A stretch of 64,000 nt of DNA from Bacillus sp. RO2 (GTDB lineage: Bacteria > Bacillota > Bacilli > Bacillales > Bacillaceae_I): NCBI RefSeq assembly GCF_012911845.1, contig NZ_JAAXCU010000057.1, positions 186,001 to 250,000 of the forward strand, written 5' to 3'. This document shows, in pieces, positions 45,027-53,902 of this stretch. The translations under genes were made by a program, and so were the position numbers. Position 1 is the first letter of the stretch, and each line of letters opens with the position of its first letter. The notes below the pieces were generated by a model. The model was not told the origin of the DNA. It made no database searches and was given only the letters and a program-made list of their open reading frames with translations.

Positions 45027-45042
45027 ATACCATAGGGGGTAT
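45027..45042 (+). promoter_or_regulatory. CstR-like palindrome overlapping the yrkH ribosome binding site
   Basis: ATACCATAGGGGGTAT differs from the operator form by one base. Its AGGGGG half is also the only visible ribosome binding site for the ATG at 45049. It may be a second operator inside the operon or simply a ribosome binding site that resembles one. Confidence 0.5.
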
Positions 45043-45048
45043 TTATTC

Positions 45049-46176
45049 ATGTTAAACGCAATGACTGCAAAAGATGTAACGAAAAAGATTTTGGCTAATG
45101 AATCATTATTTATTTTAGACGTGCGAAACGAAGATGCATTTGCTGATTGGAAAATTGAAGGCGCATCTGTTGAGCATAGGAATGTACCTTACTTTGAGTT
45201 GATGGATGGCGTAGAAGAAATCTTAGACCAAATTCCATCAGAAAATGTATTGGTTGTATGTGCGAAAGAAGGTTCTTCTATCTTTGTTGGTGAGATGTTA
45301 GTGGAAGCTGGCGTTAAAAATGTTTCTTACTTGCAAGGCGGAATGAAGGCATGGAGTGAATACTTGGAGCCAGTTAAGGTAGCAGATTTAACGGATGGCG
45401 GTACATTGTGGCAGTTCGTTCGTATCGGAAAAGGATGCTTAAGCTACCTAGTTGAATCTGATGGTTCTGCTATGATTATTGACTCTACGCGTATGGTGGA
45501 TCAGTACATTTCGTTTGCTGAAGCGAAAGGTTTGAAAGTGGTACATGTGGCTGACACACACTTGCATGCCGACCACATTTCTGGAGGACGCATGCTTCGT
45601 GAAGCAACGAACGCGACGTACTGGTTACCTCCAAAAGATGCAGAAGAAGTAACATTTGATTATGCAGCATTGGAAGATGGTGTGGAAATCACAGTAGGTA
45701 CAACAAAGGTTGCTGTACAGGCGATCTACTCACCGGGTCACACAATCGGAAGCACATCATTTGTCGTGGATAACCGTTTCTTGTTAAGTGGTGACATTTT
45801 ATTCGTTGAGTCTATCGGTCGTCCTGACCTTGCAGGAAAAGCGGAGGACTGGGTAGCAGATCTTCGCGAAACACTTTACACCCGCTACAAAGAGTTATCT
45901 GATGATTTAGTAGTATTACCGGCTCACTTTGGCACCATGTCCGAAGTTGGTGAAGCTGGGCTAGTGGCAGCACGCCTAGGCGACTTGTTTAAAAACAACG
46001 CAGGCCTAAACATCGAAGACGAAGCGGAATTCCGTAAACTCGTTTCCGAAAACCTGCCACCACAACCAAACGCATACCAAGAAATCCGCCAACTAAACAT
46101 GGGCAAAACCAACCCAACCGAAGACGAACAACGCGACATGGAAATCGGCCCTAACCGCTGCGCGGTGCACGGATAA
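45049..46176 (+). CDS. yrkH: Rhodanese-metallo-beta-lactamase protein, persulfide dioxygenase candidate (YrkH-like)
   Basis: A 375-residue fusion. Residues about 1-105 are a rhodanese domain with [20 protein letters not shown] and Cys71 in VVCAKEGSS. From about 115 an ETHE1/persulfide-dioxygenase-type metallo-beta-lactamase domain follows, with the iron-binding THLHADH motif at residues 170-176, [12 protein letters not shown] and [19 protein letters not shown]. It would oxidise protein-bound or low-molecular-weight persulfide to sulfite. Staphylococcal CstB does the same job with the domains in the opposite order. A CstR-like palindrome overlaps its ribosome binding site. The exporter gene lies 155 bp downstream. 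Confidence 0.92.
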   Translation: MLNAMTAKDVTKKILANESLFILDVRNEDAFADWKIEGASVEHRNVPYFELMDGVEEILDQIPSENVLVVCAKEGSSIFVGEMLVEAGVKNVSYLQGGMKAWSEYLEPVKVADLTDGGTLWQFVRIGKGCLSYLVESDGSAMIIDSTRMVDQYISFAEAKGLKVVHVADTHLHADHISGGRMLREATNATYWLPPKDAEEVTFDYAALEDGVEITVGTTKVAVQAIYSPGHTIGSTSFVVDNRFLLSGDILFVESIGRPDLAGKAEDWVADLRETLYTRYKELSDDLVVLPAHFGTMSEVGEAGLVAARLGDLFKNNAGLNIEDEAEFRKLVSENLPPQPNAYQEIRQLNMGKTNPTEDEQRDMEIGPNRCAVHG

Positions 46177-46190
46177 AAATATCCTTGGAG

Positions 46191-46302
46191 AGGGGTCAGA
46201 CCCTCAAAGGAATTCCGCCCTTCGTGTCGAAGGGCGGAAAATATTAAAAAAAGTTAGAAAAGGGGTCAGACCCCTCTAGGAGTTTTGGCATTCGTGTCGA
46301 AA
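46191..46302 (+). repeat. Two 70-bp-spaced GGGGTCAGACCC / TTCGTGTCGAA repeats
   Basis: AGGGGTCAGACCC begins at 46191 and 46261, and TTCGTGTCGAA at 46221 and 46291, so two related units stand exactly 70 bp apart. The first unit also makes a hairpin TTCCGCCCTTCG / CGAAGGGCGGAA. A third GGGGTCTGACCCC lies in the terminator at 47.15 kb. They sit between the dioxygenase and exporter genes of one operon. Confidence 0.7.
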
Positions 46303-46331
46303 CCCCCTCAACTTAGAAGGAGGGATGCTAT

Positions 46332-47114
46332 ATGGAATTTGATATTCTGTGGCTTTTAGCTTTGTTTGCGATAGGTTTCATCGGTTCGTTTGTGTCGGGG
46401 ATGGTTGGTATCGGTGGTTCAATTATTAAGTATCCGATGTTATTATATATCCCGCCGATGCTCGGTCTTACTGCGCTCACAGCGCATGAGGTTTCCGGTG
46501 TCAGTGCGGTGCAGGTGTTTTTCGCCACCATTTCAGGTGTATGGGCCTACCGCAAAGGCGGCTATTTAAATAAAAATCTTATCATTTATATGGGAGTAAG
46601 TATTCTCATTGGTAGTTTTATCGGTGGATATGGTTCCCGTCTTATGAGCGCAGACGGCATTAATATGGTTTACGGTATTCTTGCACTTATTGCTGTTATT
46701 ATGATGTTCGTTCCTAAAAAAGGCATTGATGACATACCGTTAGATCAAGTTACTTTCAATAAGGCATTAGCAGCTGTCCTTGCCTTCATCGTCGGTATCG
46801 GCTCTGGTATTGTCGGAGCGGCAGGGGCATTCTTGCTCGTACCGATCATGCTTGTTGTATTAAAGATTCCTACACGTATGACAATCGCGTCTTCACTCGC
46901 AATTACCTTTATCTCTTCTATCGGTAGTACTGTCGGGAAAATCACGACTGGTCAAGTACTGTTGGTTCCTGCTATCGTCATGGTCATCGCGAGTATCCTA
47001 GCGGCACCAATTGGCGCTAAGCTTGGACAGAAAATGAATACGAAAGTATTACAGTGGATCTTGGCATTATTGATTTTAGCAACTACTATAAAAATCTGGT
47101 TGGATATAATCTAA
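46332..47114 (+). CDS. yrkJ: TauE/SafE family sulfite/anion exporter (YrkJ-like)
   Basis: A 260-residue membrane protein with about eight helices in two related halves. Each half starts with a Gly-rich helix: [21 protein letters not shown] and later [17 protein letters not shown]. It belongs to the TauE/SafE family, and in sulfur-detoxification operons members export sulfite or thiosulfate. Here it would remove the sulfite made by the dioxygenase. GAAGGAGG precedes the ATG. A perfect palindromic terminator closes the operon. Confidence 0.93.
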   Translation: MEFDILWLLALFAIGFIGSFVSGMVGIGGSIIKYPMLLYIPPMLGLTALTAHEVSGVSAVQVFFATISGVWAYRKGGYLNKNLIIYMGVSILIGSFIGGYGSRLMSADGINMVYGILALIAVIMMFVPKKGIDDIPLDQVTFNKALAAVLAFIVGIGSGIVGAAGAFLLVPIMLVVLKIPTRMTIASSLAITFISSIGSTVGKITTGQVLLVPAIVMVIASILAAPIGAKLGQKMNTKVLQWILALLILATTIKIWLDII

Positions 47115-47149
47115 TAAGGTATAACATTAGTGTATTCGAGATTAAAATG

Positions 47150-47189
47150 AAAACTCCTGTCGGGGTCTGACCCCGACAGGAGTTTTTTT
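47150..47189 (+). terminator. Terminator of the sulfur operon
   Basis: AAAACTCCTGTCGGGG and CCCCGACAGGAGTTTT are perfectly complementary around TCTGA and run into seven T residues. The core GGGGTCTGACCCC is the same palindrome as the repeats at 46.2 kb. Confidence 0.92.
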
Positions 47190-47266
47190 CTACACCAAAT
47201 TCCTCCAATACAGTTGGTTGCTCATGTATAATATAACCAACGACTTAAAAAGAAGGTTGCTTTGGT

Positions 47267-47722
47267 ATGCTTGATACTTTGATGTTTTTCTACGTAGTAG
47301 TACCGCTTGTCCACCTGATTCATGAGGCAGGCCATGTGAGTATGGCAAAACTTCATAAAGTGAAAAAAACGGAAATCGGGATTGGCATAGGTCCGAAGAT
47401 TGTGGATTTTAATTTAAAGGGTACCCAAATAAGGATAAACATTATCCCGTTTTTAGGAGGGTACTCCAGTAATGACATGACAAAGGAGTTATCCCTTAAA
47501 GAGATTGCCTGGATTTCTATTGGTGGACCTCTTTTTAACTTACTATCTGTCCTATTAGTACTACCGTTTTGGACGCCATTTCAATTTTCCTTTTCCGCCT
47601 TATTCGTCTATTTCAGCCTCTGGATCGGTATCGTCAACCTTATACCTTTTAAACTAGGAGAAAAATGTTCAGACGGCTGGCAGATTGCATCTTCGCTCAT
47701 CAAACTAGTAAAAAATAGATAG
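47267..47722 (+). CDS. M50-like site-2-type membrane metalloprotease
   Basis: A 151-residue membrane protein. The zinc motif HEAGH is within the first helix region (VHLIHEAGHVSMAKLHK). The second half has FLGGY (a PDZ-less FxGG loop), ISIGGPLFNLL resembling the conserved NxxPxxxLD/GGPxFN area, and a final helix with WIGIVNLIPF, in which NLIPF matches the NLxP motif of S2P enzymes. The Asp ligand is possibly the one in GEKCSDGWQI. The protein is short but all core motifs are seen. The substrate is unknown. It is followed after 15 bp by an SDR gene. Confidence 0.8.
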   Translation: MLDTLMFFYVVVPLVHLIHEAGHVSMAKLHKVKKTEIGIGIGPKIVDFNLKGTQIRINIIPFLGGYSSNDMTKELSLKEIAWISIGGPLFNLLSVLLVLPFWTPFQFSFSALFVYFSLWIGIVNLIPFKLGEKCSDGWQIASSLIKLVKNR

Positions 47723-47737
47723 ATTGGGAGTGTATGA

Positions 47738-48496
47738 ATGAACTATTTTATTGTTACAGGCTCTTCTAAAGGTCTTGGAGAAGCTACTGTGAAATTACTG
47801 CTAAAAGAAAACCATCATGTCATTTGTATTGCCAGAAGTGAAAATGAGGAGCTGGAACACACAGCAAAAGAGAGTGGAGCAGAATTAACTTTTCTACAAG
47901 AGGATTTAAGCAAGCATGAACGAGTGACTGGGATTGTACAATATCTTTTGTCTAAAATTGAGAAGGACGGGCAGGCAGAGGGGATTTATCTAATAAACAA
48001 TGCCGGAATGGTAGATCCGATTAAGCCCGCTGGGAAAGCGGAAGAGTCCACTATGACCAAGGCTGTTCACCTTAACCTTCTTACTCCGATGCTGATGACC
48101 AACGAATTTATCCGGCTCACCGAAGATTGGGACTGCAAAAAGGTGATCGTCAATATTAGTTCTGGAGCTGCCAACCGCCCGATTCATGGATGGAACACCT
48201 ATTGCACGACAAAGGCTGGGCTGGATATGTTCACGAAATCAGTAGGGCTCGAACAAAGCCAAGCTGCACATCCGACAAACATTCTCTCTTTTTCACCAGG
48301 AGTGATGGATACGGATATGCAAGGAGTGATCCGCAGTTCTGAAAAAGAGGATTTCAGTAATGTGGAGACTTTCAAAAACTACTATGAAGAGGGACAATTA
48401 AGAAGTCCGGCGTTTGTTGCTGAAAAAATGATAGATTTAATATTCTCAAGTACGATTGAAAATGGAAAAGTTTATGACATAAAGGAATTTCTCTAA
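47738..48496 (+). CDS. SDR, (S)-benzoin-forming benzil reductase-like (YueD-like)
   Basis: A 252-residue short-chain dehydrogenase. It has the cofactor motif TGSSKGLGEA, then YLINNAGMVDPIKPAGK, the catalytic Ser in VNISSGAANRPIHGW and YCTTKAGLDMF with the Tyr and Lys. The GAANRP-x-x-GW...Y spacing and PGVMDTDMQ match the YueD/sepiapterin-reductase-like group, which in B. cereus and B. subtilis reduces benzil to (S)-benzoin in vitro. The physiological substrate is unknown. It is probably cotranscribed with the M50-like gene. Confidence 0.88.
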   Translation: MNYFIVTGSSKGLGEATVKLLLKENHHVICIARSENEELEHTAKESGAELTFLQEDLSKHERVTGIVQYLLSKIEKDGQAEGIYLINNAGMVDPIKPAGKAEESTMTKAVHLNLLTPMLMTNEFIRLTEDWDCKKVIVNISSGAANRPIHGWNTYCTTKAGLDMFTKSVGLEQSQAAHPTNILSFSPGVMDTDMQGVIRSSEKEDFSNVETFKNYYEEGQLRSPAFVAEKMIDLIFSSTIENGKVYDIKEFL

Positions 48497-48550
48497 GCGT
48501 CTCAAGGCGGAAATAAGCAAAAACCTGCCGCAAACGGTAACAGAGAAAAC

Positions 48551-48584
48551 AAAAAATGAGCCGTCGCATCAATTGCGCCGGCTC
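48551..48584 (-). terminator. Terminator of the siderophore-binding protein gene
   Basis: On the minus strand GAGCCG...CGGCTC with an additional inner pairing is followed by ATTTTTTG. It ends the minus-strand binding-protein transcript 9 bp past its stop. Confidence 0.8.
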
Positions 48585-48592
48585 CCTCAGTA

Positions 48593-49576
48593 TTACTCTT
48601 CCCCTAAAAATACTTTCTCAATATCATCCAACATTAGGTTTGCTGCCAGCACTCCACCGGCAGTGTTCCATACTGCGTCACTTACTTCATGGACATTTCC
48701 TGCCTTTGCAACCTCAAGGTTTTTAAACAATGGATCTTCTAACCACTCATCCTTGATTTTTGTTGCTTCTCCGTCACCAGTTTCAAAGGAGAAGTGGAAT
48801 AGAACATCTCCGTCCATTGCAGGGATTCTTTCTTTTGTTGCATTCATTTCAGCAAAGTCATCAACATTTTGAGATTCAGGACGTGCAAATCCAAGTTGAT
48901 CTAAAATAATTCCAGAGAAGGAATCTTTATGGTAGATACGTACATCTCCAGCTGTAAATCGAACGATAGATACTTCCTGCTCTTTCTTTTCACCAAGTTG
49001 CTCGCTCATCTCTGCCACACGTGCATCGAAGTCGTCCATTACTTTTTTGCCTTCTTCTTCTTTATTCAATGCTTTTGTGTAAAGCTTAAAGTTCTCTTTC
49101 CAGTCACCCTTTAATGTCTCAGCAAAAACAGTTGGTGCAATAGCATCCAGTTGCTCATACACGTCTTCTTGACGAAGCTTGTTACCGATGATCAAGTCCG
49201 GCTTAAGTGCTGCGATTGCTTCTAGGTTTACCGCGCTTTCCGTACCCACAACTTCTACGCCTTCCATGTCTGCTTTGATATGATCATACCAAGTGTCACC
49301 TAACCAAGATTGAACAGCGCCGACAGGTTTTACACCCATTGCAAGCAATGCTTCTGTACCTTCGTTTGTAAGAATTACTACTCTTTCTGGAGTACCTTCA
49401 ATTGTTTCTGTACCCATTGCATGCTCCACTTCATAAGAAGTATCTTCCGTTGGAGTATCGCCAGAAGTATCTTCTTGGCCAGCGTTATTGCCATTGTTGC
49501 CAGAGCAAGCCGATAAAACAAGAGAAGTTATTAAAGTAAGTAAAAATAATGTAAAAAGATTTTTGTTTTTCAACAT
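48593..49576 (-). CDS. Iron-siderophore ABC transporter substrate-binding lipoprotein (YfiY-like)
   Basis: A 327-residue FecB/PeriBP class III binding protein. The lipoprotein signal MLKNKNLFTLFLLTLITS precedes the lipobox LSAC, then a Gly/Asn/Thr-rich linker. The mature protein has the usual RVVILTNEGTEALLAMGVKP, LKPDLIIGN and DVLFHFSFET segments. B. subtilis YfiY binds schizokinen/arthrobactin-type hydroxamates, and the surrounding genes fit that system. It is divergent from the permease genes, with three Fur boxes in the shared upstream region. Ligand identity is inferred. Confidence 0.92.
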   Translation of the reverse strand: MLKNKNLFTLFLLTLITSLVLSACSGNNGNNAGQEDTSGDTPTEDTSYEVEHAMGTETIEGTPERVVILTNEGTEALLAMGVKPVGAVQSWLGDTWYDHIKADMEGVEVVGTESAVNLEAIAALKPDLIIGNKLRQEDVYEQLDAIAPTVFAETLKGDWKENFKLYTKALNKEEEGKKVMDDFDARVAEMSEQLGEKKEQEVSIVRFTAGDVRIYHKDSFSGIILDQLGFARPESQNVDDFAEMNATKERIPAMDGDVLFHFSFETGDGEATKIKDEWLEDPLFKNLEVAKAGNVHEVSDAVWNTAGGVLAANLMLDDIEKVFLGEE

Positions 49577-49596
49577 AATATGTAGCCCCCGTATTT

Positions 49597-49680
49597 AATG
49601 ATAATGATTTTCATTCACAAGTTAAATAGTACTCCTGATGAGAATGATTGTCAATAATTTAATGAGAATGATTTTCAAAG
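49597..49680. promoter_or_regulatory. Three Fur boxes between divergent iron-uptake genes
   Basis: AATGATAATGATTTTCATTC lies at 49597-49616 region, TGATGAGAATGATTGTCAAT at 49636-49655 and AATGAGAATGATTTTCAAAG at 49661-49680. Each is close to the Bacillus Fur consensus TGATAATnATTATCA. Iron-dependent repression of both directions is expected. Confidence 0.88.
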
Positions 49681-49753
49681 TCATTGACACGTCCTTCTAA
49701 TTCTCCTAAACTTATAGATAGATAAAAAGCTATGAAGATTGAAGGTACAGAGT

Positions 49754-50758
49754 ATGTTACTTCGTAAAAATAGTCACAAAGTATTTGGATTGATAATTGG
49801 TTTTCTTTTATTAGCAATGAGCTTTGTGGCAAGCATAATATATGGATATACAGATACTAGTTTTACGCTTGCGGTTGAGGCATTTCGTAATTTTGACGGA
49901 TCAAATGAACACATCATTGTTCAATCTGTCCGTCTTCCTCGGGCAATCATTGCCGCAGTAGTGGGGGGAAGCTTAGCGATTGCAGGACTATGGATGCAGG
50001 CGCTGACCAAAAATCCGTTGGCTTCCCCAGGAATTTTCGGAATTAACGCCGGAGCTAGCTTTTTTGTGGTAGTCGCGGTTTCCTTCTTTTCTGTCACGTC
50101 TTTACAAACTTATACATGGTTAGCTTTTGCAGGTGCAGCCCTTGCTGCGTTTGCGGTTTATTTTATCGGATCACTTGGGCGTGAGGGGCTGACACCGATG
50201 AAACTGACACTTGCCGGTGCGGCTTTTGCTGCTATGTTTTCCTCTCTCACACAGGGGTTGCTCGTTGTGAACGAGACGGCTCTTGATCAAGTGCTTTTTT
50301 GGTTGGCAGGTTCTGTTCAGGGCAGAAGTCTGGATATGGTGTTTGCAGTTCTTCCTTATATTGCAGTGGCATGGCTTGCGTCTTTTTTCATCGGAAAAAA
50401 GATCAACTTGCTTGCGATGGGGGATGACGTGGCAACAAGCTTAGGAGTAAAAATAGGTCTCCTTAAAATAACAGCAGCAGTCATAATTATATTACTGGCA
50501 GGCGGCTCTGTTGCTATTGCAGGACCCATAGTATTCATAGGAATTGTTATCCCGCATGTTGCGAGATATCTAGTTGGCACCGACCATCGCTGGCTGGCTC
50601 CTTACTGCGGGATATTAGGCGGTATTCTCCTGCTTGTTGCAGATATTGGAGCTCGTTATGTGATTATGCCACAAGAAGTACCTGTCGGTGTCATGACGGC
50701 GGTAATTGGAACTCCATTCTTTATTTATATCGCGAGAAGGGGGTTCCACGGAAAATGA
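49754..50758 (+). CDS. FecCD-type siderophore permease (YfiZ-like)
   Basis: A permease of about 334 residues with roughly nine to ten helices of the BtuC/FecCD type. Conserved pieces are VRLPRAIIAAVVGGSLAIAG, LASPGIFGINAGA, IAGPIVFIGIVIPHVARYLV and the last-helix EVPVGVMTAVIGTPFFIYI. The ATG at 49754 has GAAGGT seven bases upstream and is preferred to a TTG at 49739. It overlaps the next permease by 4 bp (ATGA). Confidence 0.92.
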   Translation: MLLRKNSHKVFGLIIGFLLLAMSFVASIIYGYTDTSFTLAVEAFRNFDGSNEHIIVQSVRLPRAIIAAVVGGSLAIAGLWMQALTKNPLASPGIFGINAGASFFVVVAVSFFSVTSLQTYTWLAFAGAALAAFAVYFIGSLGREGLTPMKLTLAGAAFAAMFSSLTQGLLVVNETALDQVLFWLAGSVQGRSLDMVFAVLPYIAVAWLASFFIGKKINLLAMGDDVATSLGVKIGLLKITAAVIIILLAGGSVAIAGPIVFIGIVIPHVARYLVGTDHRWLAPYCGILGGILLLVADIGARYVIMPQEVPVGVMTAVIGTPFFIYIARRGFHGK

Positions 50759-51810
50759 AGAACTATAAAACGTTTCGACTTGGCAAGGGTCGCTTATCCT
50801 TCTTTATGGATAAAAAAGCGATACTTACAATATTGGGATTAGCGCTCGCAGTCATTACTTTGTTTATTTTAAGTACAGGTATGGGGGATATGAAAATCTC
50901 TCCATGGAATGTGATAAAAGTATTCTTCGGCCAAGGGGACTCCATGGAAACGCTCGTTGTCCAATCCTTCCGTCTGCCAAGGATTATCATCGCATTACTT
51001 GTCGGAATTTCACTGGCGGTTGCCGGAGCCATTTTACAGGGCATAATACGGAATCCGCTCGCATCTCCTGATATTATAGGATTGACTGGAGGGGCTTCGA
51101 CAGCGGTTGTCCTGTTTCTCGCTCTTTTCAGCGACAGCAACAACTCGTTGACTGTAAGCATTCAGTGGCTGCCATTAAGTGCATTTGTCGGTGCGACAAC
51201 CATCGCAATCATTGTTTATTCCCTTGCCTGGAAAAACGGACTGTCGCCAATCAGACTTGTTTTAATTGGAATAGGAATTTCCACATTGATGCAGGCTTTA
51301 ACAACATTATTCATGATACTTGGACCGATTTACCGTGCTAGCCAAGCTAACATTTGGATTACCGGAACTGTATATGGTTCCAACTGGAGTCATGTGAAAA
51401 TTTTATTACCTTGGACTGTCTTACTTGTTCTTGTCAGCATTATGGCAGTAAGGCAACTGAATATACAAGAACTTGGAGACGAAGTGGCAACAGGAGTAGG
51501 CGGTGCGGTCAATAAACACCGAGTGGGCTTGCTTTTCCTGAGTACGGCACTGACAGGTGGTGCGGTTGCATTTGCAGGAGGAATTGGATTTGTTGGTCTA
51601 ATGGCTCCTCATATCGCTCGCAGGCTTGTTGGCTCCTCATTTGGAGTGCTGATTCCCACATCCGCATTTATCGGAGCCTTTCTGGTCATGCTGGCTGATT
51701 TAATTGGCAGAACCTTGTTTTCGCCACTTGAAATTCCCGCCGGTGTATTTACCGCTTCCATTGGAGCACCATATTTTATTTATCTGCTTTATAAAACGAG
51801 AAATTCTTAA
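50755..51810 (+). CDS. FecCD-type siderophore permease (YfhA-like)
   Basis: A 351-residue second permease. Motifs include [58 protein letters not shown] and [20 protein letters not shown]. Its ATG overlaps the stop of the first permease, showing translational coupling. The ATPase gene begins 17 bp after its stop. Confidence 0.93.
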   Translation: MKNYKTFRLGKGRLSFFMDKKAILTILGLALAVITLFILSTGMGDMKISPWNVIKVFFGQGDSMETLVVQSFRLPRIIIALLVGISLAVAGAILQGIIRNPLASPDIIGLTGGASTAVVLFLALFSDSNNSLTVSIQWLPLSAFVGATTIAIIVYSLAWKNGLSPIRLVLIGIGISTLMQALTTLFMILGPIYRASQANIWITGTVYGSNWSHVKILLPWTVLLVLVSIMAVRQLNIQELGDEVATGVGGAVNKHRVGLLFLSTALTGGAVAFAGGIGFVGLMAPHIARRLVGSSFGVLIPTSAFIGAFLVMLADLIGRTLFSPLEIPAGVFTASIGAPYFIYLLYKTRNS

Positions 51811-51827
51811 CGAGAGGTGGAAGTAAC

Positions 51828-52646
51828 ATGAATGCTTTAGAAACCCAGTCACTTACATTATCCTACGGTGAATCCATCATTATAGAAGAATTAGATCTGC
51901 AAATTCCTAAAGGGGAAATTACGGTCTTTATCGGTGGAAATGGCTGTGGGAAATCCACCTTGCTTCGTTCGCTAGCTCGTTTGTTAAAGCCAAGACAAGG
52001 AAATGTGCTCTTGGAAGGTAAGGCTATATCCGGTCAATCCACAAAGGACATTGCCAAGCAACTTGCCATCCTTCCACAGGGACCGACTGCACCAGAGGGG
52101 TTATCTGTGCTTCAGTTAGTAAAACAAGGCCGTTACCCTTATCAGTCATGGTTAAAGCAATGGTCAGAACATGATGAAAAAGTAGTTTGGGATTCCCTTC
52201 GTGCAACAGGCATGGAAGAATTTGCAGAAAGAACGGTTGATTCCCTATCAGGTGGGCAGCGTCAACGTGCATGGATTGCGATGACACTTGCGCAAGAGAC
52301 AGATGTGATCTTGTTGGATGAACCGACAACATACTTGGATTTAACACATCAAATTGAAATTCTCGACCTTCTTTTTGAATTAAATGAAAAAGAAAACCGT
52401 ACCATCATCATGGTCCTTCATGATCTTAATCTTGCCTGCCGTTATGCGCATCACCTTGTTGCCATCCGCGATAAGCAAATATATGCACAAGGCAAACCAG
52501 AAGAAGTAATCAACTGTGATCTTGTCAAAAATGTTTTTGATATGAATTGCCAAGTAACTACGGATCCACTATTTGGGACACCTTTATGTATTCCGCATGG
52601 TCGAGGCCGTTGCTTGGTTCCGAATCTGGAAGGACTAAGAGCATGA
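51828..52646 (+). CDS. Siderophore ABC transporter ATPase (YusV-like)
   Basis: A 272-residue FepC/BtuD-type ATPase. Walker A is [14 protein letters not shown], the Q-loop area is [12 protein letters not shown], the signature is [13 protein letters not shown], Walker B is [13 protein letters not shown], and the H-loop is [13 protein letters not shown]. In B. subtilis YusV energises several siderophore importers including YfiYZ-YfhA. It overlaps the FhuF-like gene by 4 bp. Confidence 0.94.
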   Translation: MNALETQSLTLSYGESIIIEELDLQIPKGEITVFIGGNGCGKSTLLRSLARLLKPRQGNVLLEGKAISGQSTKDIAKQLAILPQGPTAPEGLSVLQLVKQGRYPYQSWLKQWSEHDEKVVWDSLRATGMEEFAERTVDSLSGGQRQRAWIAMTLAQETDVILLDEPTTYLDLTHQIEILDLLFELNEKENRTIIMVLHDLNLACRYAHHLVAIRDKQIYAQGKPEEVINCDLVKNVFDMNCQVTTDPLFGTPLCIPHGRGRCLVPNLEGLRA

Positions 52647-53395
52647 TGGGCACGCTCACAAAACAGGAATTTCGTTTCTTGGAAGAAAGCTGCCGTTTTG
52701 TAACAGGAGAGGCAGAGGTAGAGGATACTATCTCGCTTCATTCACTTATCCATAATGGAACGAAAGAATATTTAACGAAGGTCAAGGCTTCATTGGGTAC
52801 AGACGAAATGGACGTTGCGGCATCGCTTCTCATGAAAAGGTTGGGATTCCTTGCGGTAAACTGTTTGCTTTCCATGACGGCATTTAACAAAACACTGAAA
52901 TTAGATCCAGCCAACATTTGGATTGATTCTTATGTAGAAAATGATGTGTGGCTGCCGAAGCTTCGTTATACAGAGGTGCAAGCAATGGAGGTCACTGGAT
53001 TTGAAACGCGTGAGGAATGGAGAGTTCAGCATTTTAATGAACTTTTCAACGGAGTGATTGCCCCGCTGATTCAGCGTATGGCAAAAGAGGCAAAGGTGTC
53101 CCGCCAAACTTTATGGGAAAATGTTGTGCTATATATCTACTGGATGTACGAGTCCATTCTCCCTAATCAGAAGTTGGATGCGCCATACCAAGAAGAAGAT
53201 TTTAAAAGTTTATTGGAGGCAGACCCTGCTTTATTTGGAATGAAAAGAAACCCAGCAGCGTTGTTCTATAAGCCGAAAACCTTCGTAGAAATGCACCAAG
53301 CAGAGCTGAGAATGCGAACTACCTGTTGCTACTATTATAAAACCAATAGCGAAGGAGTCCGATGCTCGACCTGTCCATTAAATTGTAATAACTGA
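52643..53395 (+). CDS. FhuF-like ferric siderophore reductase
   Basis: A protein of about 250 residues. The C-terminal cluster motif [17 protein letters not shown] gives Cys-Cys-x11-Cys-x2-Cys, the [2Fe-2S] signature of FhuF-type ferric reductases (x10 in the E. coli protein). The rest is helical with [17 protein letters not shown] as in IucA/FhuF-related reductases. The ATG at 52643 overlaps the ATPase stop and is preferred to an in-frame start nearly 100 bp upstream inside the ATPase gene. It would release iron from the imported siderophore in the cytoplasm. Confidence 0.88.
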   Translation: MMGTLTKQEFRFLEESCRFVTGEAEVEDTISLHSLIHNGTKEYLTKVKASLGTDEMDVAASLLMKRLGFLAVNCLLSMTAFNKTLKLDPANIWIDSYVENDVWLPKLRYTEVQAMEVTGFETREEWRVQHFNELFNGVIAPLIQRMAKEAKVSRQTLWENVVLYIYWMYESILPNQKLDAPYQEEDFKSLLEADPALFGMKRNPAALFYKPKTFVEMHQAELRMRTTCCYYYKTNSEGVRCSTCPLNCNN

Positions 53396-53441
53396 TTTAC
53401 TTCACTATAATGGAACAAAAGCTTGAGGGGAGGTTCTGCCG

Positions 53442-53693
53442 ATGAACGATAAACTCGACCAGCAACTGGACGGTTTATTAGAAAAGTACACGGAACTTCT
53501 TTTAGGAGAAGTGACAGAAGAGCACAAAGAAAATGTGAAAGCATGGGTGCTCTATACATACATCGCAAAATCAATGCCACCACTTGTCAAGCATTGGAAT
53601 GAGCAATATCCAGATGCAAAGCAAGATATGATGACATTGATTAAGGAAATTAAAGAATTAAATGACGCCCACCGTGCGAAAAGCGGAAAATAG
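53442..53693 (+). CDS. DUF2573 family protein (YusU-like)
   Basis: An 83-residue acidic helical protein (DQQLDGLLEKYTELLLGEVT, then VKAWVLYTYIAKSMPPLVKHW). I recognise it as YusU/DUF2573, whose gene neighbours yusV in B. subtilis as well. The function is unknown. AGGGGAGG precedes the ATG. A terminator follows immediately after its stop, so it closes the iron operon. Confidence 0.82.
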   Translation: MNDKLDQQLDGLLEKYTELLLGEVTEEHKENVKAWVLYTYIAKSMPPLVKHWNEQYPDAKQDMMTLIKEIKELNDAHRAKSGK

Positions 53694-53696
53694 GGA

Positions 53697-53740
53697 AGAG
53701 CCTTGGATTGCTATTGTGCAAATCAAGGCTCTATTTATTT
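53697..53740 (+). terminator. Terminator of the iron operon
   Basis: AGAGCCTTG-GATT and AATCAAGGCTCT pair around a 10-nt loop and are followed by ATTTATTT. Confidence 0.75.
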
Positions 53741-53772
53741 CAAAAGGTACGAGTTAAAGTCGCATTTATACG

Positions 53773-53888
53773 GTTATCCATTGTAAAACAGATATATCCA
53801 TTCTAACCGGACGTTTATCCATTGCAAGAGGCAACATATCCATTATAAATTCAATATATCCATCCTAAGTGACCATTTATCCATTAAA
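53773..53888. repeat. Array B: six TATCCATT units at about 20.5-bp spacing
   Basis: TATCCAT begins at 53775, 53795, 53816, 53837, 53857 and 53878, giving steps of 20, 21, 21, 20 and 21 bp. The first unit, TTATCCATTGTAAAA, is identical to the consensus of array A at 31.2 kb; the others vary after the core. As in array A there are six units, placed just after a terminator. Confidence 0.85.
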
Positions 53889-53902
53889 TCCTTTTTCATT
53901 GA

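Noticed and set aside
53773-53888. Array B considered as a DnaA-box cluster
   Set aside because: None of the units reads TTATCCACA; the last two bases differ in all of them, so DnaA binding cannot be claimed.
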